Positions 1-12,700 of a DNA stretch of 64,000 nt are shown piece by piece (the first letter of the stretch is position 1; the number at the start of each line of letters is the position of its first letter). A program made the position numbers and the translations under genes. The DNA is taken from assembly GCA_949710005.1 (NCBI GenBank), contig OX453280.1, positions 23,116,152 through 23,180,151 on the forward strand, given 5' to 3'. This DNA comes from Ricordea florida (lineage: Eukaryota; Cnidaria; Anthozoa; Corallimorpharia; Ricordeidae). The notes under the pieces are model-generated. The model saw only the letters and a program-made list of their open reading frames with translations, searched no databases and was not told the origin of the DNA.

Positions 1-283
1 GTATCCTAGAGTCTGAAGCGCATCCTTGCAAACGTTTTTTAGACAAGGCAGTGGATCTTGTAAGACGAATTAAGTGCACTTCAGAATACCTGTATCACGC
101 ACTAATGTGCACAAACAATCGTTTATTCCTAGAAGTGCTAAACTTAACTTAATTTAACTTAACCCATAGCCAGAAATTCCAAACCAAAGTGGGTGGTGCT
201 TATTTCTGTTACGCACCAGCACACATGATAACCTGTCAATAACGCTAGGGTGTGATTGGTCCATCTGTTAAAGGTCAACCAAA
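1..283. other. no gene recognised
   Basis: No coding exon or recognisable repeat was seen. The last 60 bases would be the promoter or 5'UTR of the small exon that begins at 284. Confidence 0.3.
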
Positions 284-445
284 ATGGCGTCGCGTAATAA
301 AACTCAGAGAGGGTATTTATCCGAGCTAAATGCTAATTCATCCGCTGATGCCGACTTTGTTTTGCCAAAGAAAATAATTAAGTACACAAGATCTACTTAT
401 TGGGAAGTCGAAAAGCTCGTCGAAAGACGTGAAAGAAATGGAGCG
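284..445 (+). CDS. Possible first exon of an unidentified gene with a chromodomain-like end
   Basis: An ATG in good context (aaaATGGCG) opens 54 codons that run without a stop into a consensus donor (GAGCG|GTAAGT). The peptide is basic and ends YWEVEKLVERRERNG. That resembles the first strand of a chromodomain, which usually goes on with EYLVKWKGY, but no such second exon was found downstream. It may be a gene fragment or a first exon copied by a mobile element. Gene identity is not recognised. Confidence 0.33.
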
Positions 446-673
446 GTAAGTGTTTGGCTGTAGCGCATGATTTCTTTTTGCCCGAAAACCAACCAAAAAA
501 AAAATAATAATTCCAAAATTCCCTCCAAAAACGCATTACCCACCGAGCCTCCAGCCTCGTAATCACACCATGTAGCTACCAGTCTTTTACCTGTCGTTGA
601 GCTGATGGTATCAAAATGGCGATCGTTTTGGCACAGAATTTAGTATAATTACTGTTCGTGGATGCCTTCATAC

Positions 674-850
674 TTGCTGAAAGTAAGCTAAAAAAGCCGC
701 AAGATTTTCGGGGTTTACAAAGTCTTTTTTGCCGTAAATGTGGAATACCATCTTTGAACTTAAATTATTTGATTGGGATGGATCGATTCCAGCAGACGAT
801 TTCAGCTGAGTCAAGATGTTGAAAGTGTCATTGACGAAGGTACGCGCCAT
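674..850 (-). CDS. Possible small first exon, unknown protein
   Basis: On the minus strand an ATG (MARTFVNDTFNILTQ...) opens 59 codons ending at CAGCAA|GTATGA, a fair donor in phase 0. Composition is protein-like, with HIYGKKDFVNPENLAAFLAY near the end. No partner exon was found on the minus strand to the left, so it may be a stray copy. Function not recognised. Confidence 0.25.
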
Positions 851-1272
851 TTTAGTGTGTTGTAAAGGGCATTTATTCGGAATAAAATAACCAAGAAAAC
901 CGCAACGAGTGTTTGATTTACCAAAACAAAATAATTATGCAATGAAAGTACTGATGCATATTATTCGATCTAGCATTGGGATGGGGCTGTTGCATCGATT
1001 GTACGAATTTTATAAGCTGGTTTTATATGAATCCCATACTGATCCTTCTCTCTTCAGCAAGTTTAATATTCTAAGTGTTACGGTCTATTGCACACGCCCG
1101 GTTCGAAATTTCTGGCTATGCTAATGTAGCTTAATTTTATTTATAATATAGCTACGTTCTTACGCGCGCTCTGATTGGTCAAAAACCTATGTTTTATCAG
1201 AGTATAAAACATAGAGAAAGCGTGTTTTATTGTTTTTCGCCACATTACCTCCACTCGACAATTCTCTAAGAG

Positions 1273-1395
1273 ATGGCTAAAACATTTTTCTTTGAAGAAA
1301 TTCATGATGGAATTCTCTGCGAAGCAGCAGAAAGTTTTGAAGCTGAGAATAATAAAACAAATAAAGAAGAAGAAGCGAAAAAAGTCGAGAATTTG
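1273..1395 (+). CDS. Possible small first exon, acidic/basic peptide
   Basis: An ATG opens 41 codons (MAKTFFFEEIHDGILCEAAE, then a Lys/Glu/Asn-rich stretch) up to a donor AATTTG|GTATGA in phase 0. Like its two neighbours it is an isolated first-exon-like sequence with no visible continuation. It could belong to a repeat family with captured promoters and first exons. Confidence 0.22.
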
Positions 1396-1459
1396 GTATG
1401 AAATGGCGTCGGTTTGTCGATCTGTGTGCTTTGTTGTTTCTACTCGCGGCATGTAAAAT

Positions 1460-3640
1460 CTATATCATAAAGCGAATAAATTAAAGAAGCCTAAGCTTAA
1501 ATGTAACATACATTTGTAGTGGTTTTAAATTTTTATTGTAGTATTACCGTAATTCTTATGCCAAAGGTAATAAATAAAGTTTATTATTATTAAATCATGT
1601 CCATTTCCTTGAGCAAAGATCCATACAGGCACCGCAACGGAAGTGGAAGTCACAATTTTTTTTGTTCAGTCTAACAGAACCAAAATCGACCTAGCGATTT
1701 ATTTTTGTGTGTGGAAATGAGCAACCTTTTTCAGCGGAGCAACGTAATTGGTGAATACATTTGAGCGGATCGACGGATTTGCATACCCCTATTCAGCCCC
1801 GTTGAAAACGTTGTCATCTATGCGAAACGTAGATTGGGATCGGGTGCAGTTAGAAGTTTAATTTACCGAAACAAAATGTGGTATGTAAAATTCTTATGCA
1901 ATCTTGTTTCTCATTCCGGATATGGCCTTCTCTCTGCACAACATTTAGCCTAGTTTAGTAAGGAGCAATTAATTAAACAAAATACAACTGAACCTAATTG
2001 TGTACTGTTGGCACAATGCATATCTTGATACTACAAGTGATATGTAAGTGAACGCCAGTTGAGTCAGAAAGGTACTTCAGCATTGTAGTGTTATTAAATA
2101 GTTGTATTACAAGTCGTGTCATTTCTATTTCTGAATAAAATTTAAGACTGTCTTAAATGTCACAATTAAAATTATTTTGAATTAAGAGAATAGAACAAGA
2201 TAGTAAGAAAGGAGGGTTACAAAAAATTGTATTTATTTTTCCGTGTCAAAAAATTATTTTCAAGAAGAGTGCAAATTCTCAAGCAATTCTTGCTATTTTT
2301 TTTTTAGTGCGTTTCCTCGATGGCTCCTCTCTTGTGACTATTTTCCCTCCAATATTGTACCCAAAATACTTAGTGAAAAAATAATCGAAAATCTACACCA
2401 TTTAACCATAATGAGCTAGCTTCAGTTGCTAGTCAACGTATCGCTTCTACGTTCCTTTGTGGACAAATCTATGCATTATTGCCATACGTTCAACAGCTAC
2501 CAGACAGTATCTTTACTGCAAAGCAGCTTTCTTCTGATTAATTGTTCGTCAAGAGGGATATTAAGACCCCCCAAAAAAACTGTCTGGGTTAATGTATGAA
2601 CAAAAAGTATCAAAGGTCCATTGAGTTGCCACTGAATTGTTCCAAGCATTTGGCCATCTTTTGAAATCAACCGCTGTAAGTCAGAAATCCATAAAGTTAT
2701 GTGTATATTTACTTTGGCCACTGGTGAAAGTCACATAGTGACACAAGTACAATGAGAGTACCTGGGGTCACCCGAAAAAACTGACAGGTGGCAGGGCCTG
2801 ATCGCGCTTTTTCTTCTGAAACCTGACCGCGTTTGTGAGGTGTCAGCTAACTGAAATATAGAGTAACAGTACAAACATAATCACCTCAGCTGACTCCAAA
2901 AGCGCAGGAACTAACAATAAGCCCGTCAGTGGTAAGACATGTTGACTGCTTGAGGCAGAATCTAAAATCGAAGTAAAATGGAAGTCAGGTGTGTAGATTG
3001 TTTATGTTATCTCTAATCTGCCAGATTTTTAACCATAATATTGTTAAATATCACCCAAAAAACAAACCCAAACGTTCATGAACATCGACTGCAAATATAA
3101 AAACTGCTACAGGAAGATGTGGCATTTTAAGAGCTCTCTCTACAACATGTAGAAAGTTTTCAATTTTTCTCATCTTTAAAACATGATTTGAACTTTCAAT
3201 TTAAAACAGCAGTAATTTTTTAGATTCCAAAAAATGCCAAAATGTGTCTAACTACGAGTTTTTTATATGATTTTCATCAACAGAAAATTTCTTTGAAATA
3301 AAGAATGAAGTAGGCTGAGCTTGAATTAAGAATTTGTGTCAAAAGGCCATCTAGTTTATTGACAACTGTCGCTATGCCCAGCCTGTTCTATTGTATCCTT
3401 TTACAGGGGATGTACATAGTCCTGAGCTTTATCTTTTCTGAAACGAACGCAGCAACCGTGTAATACGAGAACAGGCTTTCATTTTCAAGTAATTAAATTG
3501 TTAACGTATCATAATGCGTTTAAATGACACGAAATTCGTTGCAATCCCATTAATTGCCTACAATTTCTTTTTATAATTCTGCAATTCGTTTTTATTTAAT
3601 TGGCAAATTTTATCTTCAAACTGCATTTTAATGTTTTGAC
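1460..3640. other. no gene recognised
   Basis: AT-rich sequence with scattered stop codons in all frames. No domain, tRNA, clear transposon end or tandem array was recognised. If gene A has an upstream noncoding first exon, as the splice acceptor at 3660 implies, it would lie here or further left, but I could not place it. Confidence 0.3.
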
Positions 3641-3660
3641 TTATTCATTTTTAAACGCAG

Positions 3661-3734
3661 AACGTTGCTTGCAAATCTACCGGTTTCTCTCTTTTTGCTT
3701 CTGTCTTCGTGGAGGAATTTTCAGTCAGTAAAAG
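3661..3734 (+). CDS. Gene A putative signal-peptide exon lacking an ATG
   Basis: After an acceptor (aaacgCAG|) the frame reads LLANLPVSLFLLLSSWRNFQ and leaves by a phase-1 donor (AAAAG|GTACGT), which matches the phase-1 start of the next exon. The hydrophobic core and layout resemble the signal exons of genes B, C and D, where an ATG lies 19-25 nt after the acceptor. Here the frame has no ATG between an upstream TAA at 3629 and the core; an ACG sits at 3662. Either the start was lost, a near-cognate start is used, or the true signal exon lies elsewhere. Confidence 0.4.
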
Positions 3735-6700
3735 GTACGTGAAAGTTAATTAAAAGAAACACGCGATTCTAATCCTATGTGATCAACATGCATACTTTCA
3801 TTACAATATTTACCACTTTTAATGCAAACGGATGACGAGAATTGAGTATATCAGCTTGCTTTAAGCATGGAGAATAAATTTAAAAAAATATTTACAAAAA
3901 TAACAGAAAGACGGCGGTTGACGTCGTCGAATGAACTTTAATGAACTTTATTTGGGTGTCAACTGTATCTAGCACTGACGTACTAATTGGGGACACGGAA
4001 TGAAACCAAATCAGATCATTTTAAATCAAATCGACTATTGGTTTTTGTAAAGAGGGGAAAACTGGAGTACCCAGATAAAAACCTTTCGGGACAGGGTAGA
4101 GAAACAACAAACTCAGCCCAAATATGACGCCGCGGCCGGAAATCGAACACGTGCCACATTAGTGGAAGGCGAGAGCTCTCACCACTGCGCCAACCCTGGT
4201 GGCACCAAGCGCGGGAAAATGCTTACGATCCACTTATGTTTGGTATTAGATTTATTTCTGATTGAATGGGAAATCGGCGTGAGATACTTTGTCCAGTCAA
4301 CTACAGTAGTAAAATGCAGAACTAAAGAGTAACGTTCACCCGAGTTTAAGATTTAAATGGAGTTTAACGTCCTTGCACCATAAACTGAACAGTCAAAGAA
4401 AATTTGACAAAACAAGGGGGGGGGGGGGGACAGATGCAATAAACACACCCAATATGTAAAGCAGGATAATGCACTTGACACGGATCACCCAGCTTTGCTT
4501 CCTGATTCTATCTTCATCGGATCAGTCTAAGGATTGGCCAAACTATATCAGCTCGGTACACTGATTTTAGTTCATGTGTACACGCAAACGCAAATATTAA
4601 TTGAAGCAGGTCTGACTGATGGGAATGGCATCGAGCCTTAGGGACGGACCATTACAAAAGTGATGGGGGGGGGGGGGGGGTGGGGAATTTTCAGCTTGCA
4701 CGAATTTTTTTTTTCGCTCACTCCTTGTGCAGGAATTTTTTTTCAGGTGAACCCCTCTGCACGAATTTTTTTTTACTGCGTGTGAAAAAGTCACAATTGG
4801 ACCTTCCTTCTGCATGAATTTTTTTTTACCTTCTTCTTTGCATGATTTTTTTTTCTTGGCATTTTCCCTTGCATGAATTTTTTTTTTGTTTTTTTCCCCA
4901 CCATCCCCCTCCCCATCTCTTTTCTAATGGTCCGTCCCTTAGATTCAAAATGGGATTGGTATTCAAATGTGTAGGGTGTGTAGGGTGTGGAGGGTTACTC
5001 CTAAGTGTAAAGGGAGGGTGGGGAGGGAGCTAGATATTCATACGGTGTACATAATACCTTAATATGGTTTTAAACAAACTGTGCTTTCTCCTCTCTCTTT
5101 TCTATATATGTACATCGATTTGTTTACAGCTGATTGCAAAAACTTTGATTTCGAGGATGGTGCGGGGGGACTGGGCGCGTGGAACAAGACTGGAGAAGCG
5201 TTTAACAACCAGCCTACGTTCGGCGACAACGTGCACATACGGGATACTGGGTTCAAAACTAACGTGCAAGGTGATTGGTGGATTGGAACGTTTGAAGACA
5301 GGTCAAATGCAAGCAGCGAAGGAGGATACTTTAAAGGCGATTTCCCGCGGGGAACCCTGACATCACCCAAATTTCTCATCATTGGGTCAAATATTAACTT
5401 TTTGCTGGGAGGAGGTTGTGACGCGGGAAAATTGCGGGCTGAACTGCTTATAAAAGGAAAGGTTGTCAGACAGGCTGTAGCTGATAGCTGCAATGACAAA
5501 ATGGAAAGACGGCGTTGGGACGTTTCACCGTTTATAAATAAAACAGCGCATATCCGACTGGTTGATGCGTCCAGGCGAGGACACATCAACTTTGATGATT
5601 TTAAAGGAAATTTTACCTGTATCGGTAAGCAGATCATAGATAAACACAACAAAAATCACAAGCTACAGTATCAAGAGTATCAACAAAGTGCATCAATATC
5701 AAACCAGACTGGCGAGTAAGATTTCATACTATCTGCCAAAAGCAAGGACTAATTACGGCAAATTTAATATTCGTTTTTTCGGTGCTAAAGTTTGGAATTC
5801 CATTGATGACCCACTTAAATCTAAGAGTCGTGCTTGCTTCAAAAATCTCTTAAAAGAACTGATTATCTCCAACTACCAACTGGTACATTGATGTTCTTTA
5901 TTTTCATTTCTCTTTGTGCACATCCACTTTTTTGTTTGTTCTCTCTGTGTGTGTGTGTATGAATGGAAATCGTGTCCCTGTCCAATATTTTTCCGCTTGG
6001 CCCTAGCCACTTAGCTCGATTAGCCTTAGCTATTTCTAAGTGGCTGTGGTCATTTTTTTTTTATTGTTAATATTTTCTCCTTGTGTGTATTTATCTATTG
6101 TAAACGTTTCTGGGCACGAAAATAAAGATTGTTGTTGTTGTTGTTGTAACGAAAATTACCTCGGTAGAATACTGTTCAGCAGCTTTCAATAGACGAAAAA
6201 GTTAAACACGGACTGTACAGAAAAAGAAAAAGTACTGCGACACATTATTGTTCATTAGTTTTTCAAAGTGCGGTCATACTGCATGGTTTGTATTGCTAGT
6301 TGACTAAGAAGATATTATGACAATAATCTTTGCTTGTCATCTCTGCATGCCTGTCTGGTCTCTATCTACACCTTTTTTTCTCGACGGTAATTCATACGCA
6401 TTTCGCCACAGGAGTCCCAATAGCTGATGATAATGATGATGATGAAAACGATGATGTTGATGCCTATACTGAGGACAACAATGATTTTACTGTGACAGAA
6501 GAAAAGGAGTTTCCTACAGACACAAAGAACGTTGAAGAAAACTCCGATGGCGGTCTTATTACAGGAACTGGTAAGAGAAAAGGCCATCAATGAATACTTG
6601 TTTTTTTTATTATTTTTTTTTTTCAACGAAACTGATTGGCAGAGATTTCTTCGTTTCTTGACAACACATCATCATTGATGACAGTAAAAAATAAATACAG

Positions 6701-9700
6701 CGAACAAAATGTAGATTTCCTGTGCTGGTGGCCTTGTTATTCTCGATCTTTAAAGCCTGGTTTTCACCACGACGCAAGCATAAGGATCAGCAGAAAACAA
6801 AGGAGAACGCAAAGGAGTGAAGTCGAGCGCATGGCATAAGACATGGACACATGACAAAGGCGCAAACAAAGAATAACACCGTCCTTTTGTCCCTCAGGAG
6901 ATATTTTTATTTGCTTAAGCTTGCGGCGTAGTAAAACCCAAGCTTAATCTGTTTTCTTGCATATGTTGTCGTTCAATTTTTTCCTTGGTTCAAATTTTAT
7001 TTTCCTTTGTTTTCTGGTATGGTAATTTATGATAATGAGTTTCAAACAAAGGAAAATAACATTTGAACCAAGGATAAAATTTAACTACAACACATGTATT
7101 ACAGCAAAAGTTTCTCGGCTATGCTATTCAATTGTAGTAAATGGATAAAATGATTCATTTTATAAAATTGAGTGCGTGGTATATTGATTGGTAGCGGATC
7201 GATAAAACTGCTATCACACACGTGCGGATATAAATGACATCGGCACAGGTGTGATATCGCTGGTGCGGTAGAGTCTTCATCTATTTTCTATCACTCGGTA
7301 CTCAGTAATATACACCCGGACTACATTTTATTAGATAAAAAGAAAATTACATGGTCGCTTAGAGATACGAAATTTCACTCGAAGCGAAATTTCATTTATT
7401 ATATAGACACCGATGAAATACCAGAATTTTTCCAGTGACGAAAATTTGGTATCCAGTGAAGATACAATTTTTATCTTTCACATGTGAAGATATCACGGTT
7501 GTCATGACTACTGCGCTCACTCGTGAAATATTTTTCAACACTCGAAGAGAAATTTCGTATCTCCGCGCGGCCATATAATATCCTCTATATCTCACATGTA
7601 TTATATCACTGTTGACGTAATTTTTTAAATTTTCTACCATGTTGAGAAAGTTGTCCTATGAAGATTCCACATGCGCGGAGACACATTTCTCTTCGCACGT
7701 TAAAAATCATTTTATTCATTTGCTGCGCTCACTCATGGCAGTTTTTGGCACTCGAAGAAAAATGTTATTACATTTATTTATATTTTATTATATGACCTAC
7801 AGTGCTCACAGTGACTTAGCATTCCAAAGCGAAGCTAGGTTGCTATCAATAACTGCTATTTTGGAGGTGCCTTTTTCGTTGCTATTTTCGAGTCTCAAGG
7901 AGAGCTTTCGAAACTGAAATTCCTTTACATGGCCTGACTACAAAAATGTATTTCGTGGTAATATTTTACTTTAAATTCTGCGTGTTCAGGTGAGATTTTC
8001 ATGATGAGACTTACATCTAATTACAGTCACTCAAGAGCATCTTTGTGTATAACAACCCAAGTGTCTTGAAATCATTATACCTTACTCGGTATTAAACAAA
8101 GCTAATCGACACAAAACTTACTGAAAATGTTGACTAATTTACAGAGGACGAATACAAAGCCATGAACGACTCAACAGGAACACAGGAAAGTAGCTATACA
8201 AAAGAAGGTAGCTATATTTGCTGGGCAATTTGCGTTGTGTTTATGAGCGGGGATTAATCATTGGGTCTAGGATGCACAACCCCTACTTACTGACTTCTTT
8301 CTTTCTCAGTCGAGGACTAGCTACGTGTAGCTATTATCTGATTGTGAAAAATAAATTTTCTGAAGGCACTACAGCCGGGTTTATTACTGAAGAACTCGAA
8401 TGAACACTACAAGAAATAGTGTGAGAAAATGTGTACCGTAGCCCCAAGATTTCACAATACTCCACCTATGTAACTTTTTAATCGTCGGCTGTTTCCAGAT
8501 AAACAAATCAATGGTTCAATTTGCTGATGATTAGCTACAACTCATATTTTCGATCGCCCCTCGAAGCAGGTTTTGAGATTTGACAAATACTATGTCCATT
8601 CGATGAAATAAAGAGAGGATATTACACGGTGGCGCGAAGATATGAATTTTATTTTCGAGTGGCAAAACAATATTTTACGAACGAGCGCAGCGAGTGAGTA
8701 AAATATTGCTTTTGCCACGAGAAAATAAAATTCATATCTTCAAGCCGCCGTGTAATGTTCTTTTTATTATATAGACAAAAAGATATCGATACAAATTTCG
8801 GAGGGAAATTACCGAAATTACGTCGTCGATAAACTCACGTGTGAGATTACGGAAAATAAACAACTCAGGTCCCGGATGTAGTTTTTTATGAATTTTACGA
8901 GTGGTATATTTTCCAGTAAAACACTCGTGTCTATAAAAATAAGATAAGTGAAAAGAAGTAATTTTACGCACATGCCACTTTAAAACGCGGACAAAAAAAG
9001 TCTCAGATCTCCCAATAAGAGAGAAACCTATGAGTGACCCTCTGATAACAAGTTCCACAGAGACTCGTCGAAAATTCGAGTTCTCTCAACGGCCATTACT
9101 AGTTCCAACATTCTACCAGTGACTTTACAAATGACCTATAGGAAACTGCATGCCGGGAAGCAGGCGTTCTATCAATAGCCTTTCAAAATCGATTTCAAGT
9201 AGCCTGATGTCATATTACTAGCTCCAACGCTCAACCTCTGAGCTGCAGGAGACTCGTGGGAGCAAAACCATTACCTGACTAGGCTAGAGGGATTACCTTC
9301 TTCCGAAAATAAGCAGTTTCCTTAGGACACAAACGAGTCCATATCATTGTCCTGGCATAAAAAAAATCAGCGTAGTATAAACAGTGGATTTCTGACAAAA
9401 GTTCTCATAAAATCTCTCATTTCTTTATATGCAGAGGATGAATCCAGTTCCACAAGCAACTCGGAACCAGAAAATGGTATTAATGAACGAGAAAGTTGCA
9501 ATGTGTTGTTTAACGTGTCGATGTATAGAGCACTTTAGAGCACTGAGCATAAATTGCCCATCAGTAGCTAGGCTTTTACTTAGAGCGAGGACTAGAGCTG
9601 GATGCTCTTAGACAGTGACTAAAATCACCCCCAACACGGAATTGAAGACTTGCCAATTTCAATTTAGCCCAATTCACTTCACCTATACTCAGTTGATGTC

Positions 9701-12700
9701 ATTAATTGATATTTGAAGCCACTGGACTGTTCACCTGCTTCCAGGGTGGAAAAGTTGTTTAGTTCACCTGGTAGAGCATCGCAATAGTATTCACAAGATC
9801 GTGGGTTTAATTTAAATCTCGTTCCATCCTGTTCTCCTCTAGGGTCAAATCACAATTGCCAAAAATTGCGGTACTGAATACCAGTACAGCAGGAGTAAGT
9901 CAGCTGCATTGTAAATATGCGATTTCGTTTATTCACCGAGAATCACTTCGCCTTCGGCGAGTAATTGTTTTAGTATAAATACACGGGTGATTATTTCAAA
10001 AAAGAAAAGAAAAAGCATTGTACAACACGAAAAAAATTTATTTCATCAAAAGCGCGCGAACGACTGGCAGCCATTTTGTTCGTCGAGGTGATTATCGGCT
10101 GATAATCCGAGATAGCGAACCAATCAGAGCGCGCGATTTTGTATAATCACCTGAGTATTTATACTGAATAATGATATTCAAAATTTCTTTTTTCATTTGC
10201 AGACGACGAACTCAGTGCCATAAGCAAGACTTCGGGACCAGAGAATGGTATTACCAGTGTCAAAGGTAACCTACTGTTGTCTCAAGACTACTAAGCTTCA
10301 GCTATCGCTCAATCAGTTAGAAACAGATTGAAGTAGTAAGATCCCTTCCAAATAGGTTAACGGGAACTATATATCCTGCCAGACAATCTTCAGGACGGTT
10401 ATCGAAGTTATGAAAACACTTCTTCTCACAGTCATAGTTTAGTCCAATAAAATGAGTCTTTTTTTTAACAGAAGGAAAAGCCACAAGCAACTTGTCTGGA
10501 CCAGAAGTTGGTATCAAAAAAGCAAAAGGTACTTGTTAAGGCTGCTGATTACAAGCTACCATCCTCAGCTGTGACAAAGTACTAGCTATTGTCTCGAATA
10601 TGACCTTGATGTTTTCACCTAACTTCAAAAACACAATAATTCATGAAATAAATACAGAAGAAATAAATTTTGAATGAGTGTCTTTATATCTGATACAGAC
10701 ACGGCTAACATTTGCGTTCAATTTTGTTGGTCAAAATACACCAAAATCCAAAGTTCAAATGTAGTAATGAATAGGTCTACATAAAACGTTTTTGAAACCG
10801 TTCAATAAACTCGCAATTCGTGTTTTATATTTGATAAAACACTCCTGCTCGTTTATTAAACTACACTTGAATCATCAATGTACTAAATTATTTCATGACT
10901 ACGTATACGTACATATTATATACGAACACTTTCGCCAACTGAGGTTCAGAAATGTTTTCATCAATCAATTCATTCATTTATTTGCCGCCTTGTTCTTAAA
11001 GTCACTGAATCACTACTTCACTTAGTCTTTTTATTGCTCAATCATTTACCAACGTGTTCGCTCAGTTAGTCACTAACTCACTCATACACCCTCACTCACT
11101 CACTCACTCACTCATACACTCACTCACTCAGTCATTCACTCATTAACTCACTCACTCATTTACTCACTCGCTCAGGCACTCACTCACTCATTCAACCACA
11201 CACTCAATAACTCATTCACTAACTCACTCACTCACTCATTCACTCACTCACTCCTTCACTCACTCACTCATTCACTCTCTCATTGATTCATTCATTCCTC
11301 TCATTCCTTCATTCTATCGTTGATTCGTTAGATCATTTCGTTCTTTCTGAAACCAATCATTTAGCTACGCACCTATCTGCACAACTGTGTATCGTCACCA
11401 GTATATACTCCATCGCCCGGCAGTAAACGGTCCAAATAACAAAGTGATGTAAGACAAATGAAAAACTTTACATCATCTCTGGAAGTCTCTTTCTTAATCA
11501 ATAAAATATACATGTATCAGCCTTCTTAGGCAATCTTCGCAAGCAGGTGAGCAGACAAGGGTCATTGGTCGGCAAAGGTGTCCCTCTCTTCAAGACGGCA
11601 AAGCTTGCAGATAAATCAACTGGCAACGCGTCCCACAGTGGCGGGAATAACGCATCTGTTCCCGTGAATGACGAATTGCGAAATCTGTCATGTAAGAACC
11701 CCTTTCGTTTCCCTGTTGAGATCCAAGTAGTGATTCCCTTTTACAAGTGCTGTACGCGTCCTTATAAGTTAGTTTGAAGAATTTGGTGTCTGGGCAATTC
11801 AAGTTTCTTTCGGTGTGCAGACATATGATTTATTTCTTCAAATTGCTTAACCTCCTTCAGTTCGTAATTTCTCAAATTTCATCAACTGACGTTTTGTTAA
11901 GTATCGATACTGTAAGGCGAAGTTACAAATTGATCACCTCTGGAATTTAAAGTGTTGATATCAGACAAGAGCACATTATCGGAGTGTTCATCCGGCATTC
12001 GTGTTGCTCATGCGGCATTAGGCAATCCGATCTAAGATTGGGGTTGCGGGTTCGACTCCCACCGAAGTCGAAGACTTTCTAGGTCTCGTATTATACACGG
12101 TCCTCCTATTTTCCCCTCTTAAGGCCATAGCTCCCAAAAACCTATGTGAGAAAAGTGTGGAATATCTCGTCTTCTCACTGAGAAATTATTCAGTTACATT
12201 GATTTAGCAAATCATCATATACCGATATTATCGATCTATCTGTATTTTATACTGGCATTGACAGATTAAATATGCGTGGAAATTCCCACTTAACCCGTTG
12301 GCTATTAATCGCACTGCAATTATTTATAGGTAAAGACTACGTGACCGAAATAAAGACAGGAAAGCCATGGGACAACGATTTCCTCTTTATATCGAACGAG
12401 AATTATCAGGCCACGAGGAGAGAGATGGAAGTCAGGGTAAGATAACCCCCAAACCGTGGAATTATATGAGCCATCAGCAAATTTGAAAAAAAAAAACTCG
12501 TTTACACTTCAAGAAAAATGAATCGTTAACCTTGACACTACCATTAGCCCTTTCAAAGGGGAACAGCAGTGCACTGTAATTAAGATATACAATTCCAATG
12601 TTACAGCTTGAGTCGAAGCGGTTTTGAAATAAAGTCCGCTCAGGACTTTTTTGGCAGTTTTTAATACACTCTTACAAATCCCAAACCAGACTTATTATTG

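Noticed and set aside
4469-4555. ATG-led signal-like frame (MHLTRITQLCFLILSSSDQS) as first exon of gene A
   Set aside because: Its only donor (CTCG|GTACAC) leaves phase 0, while the next exon at 5130 needs phase 1.
5059-5652. 197-codon minus-strand frame
   Set aside because: Shadow of the levanase-type exon on the opposite strand.
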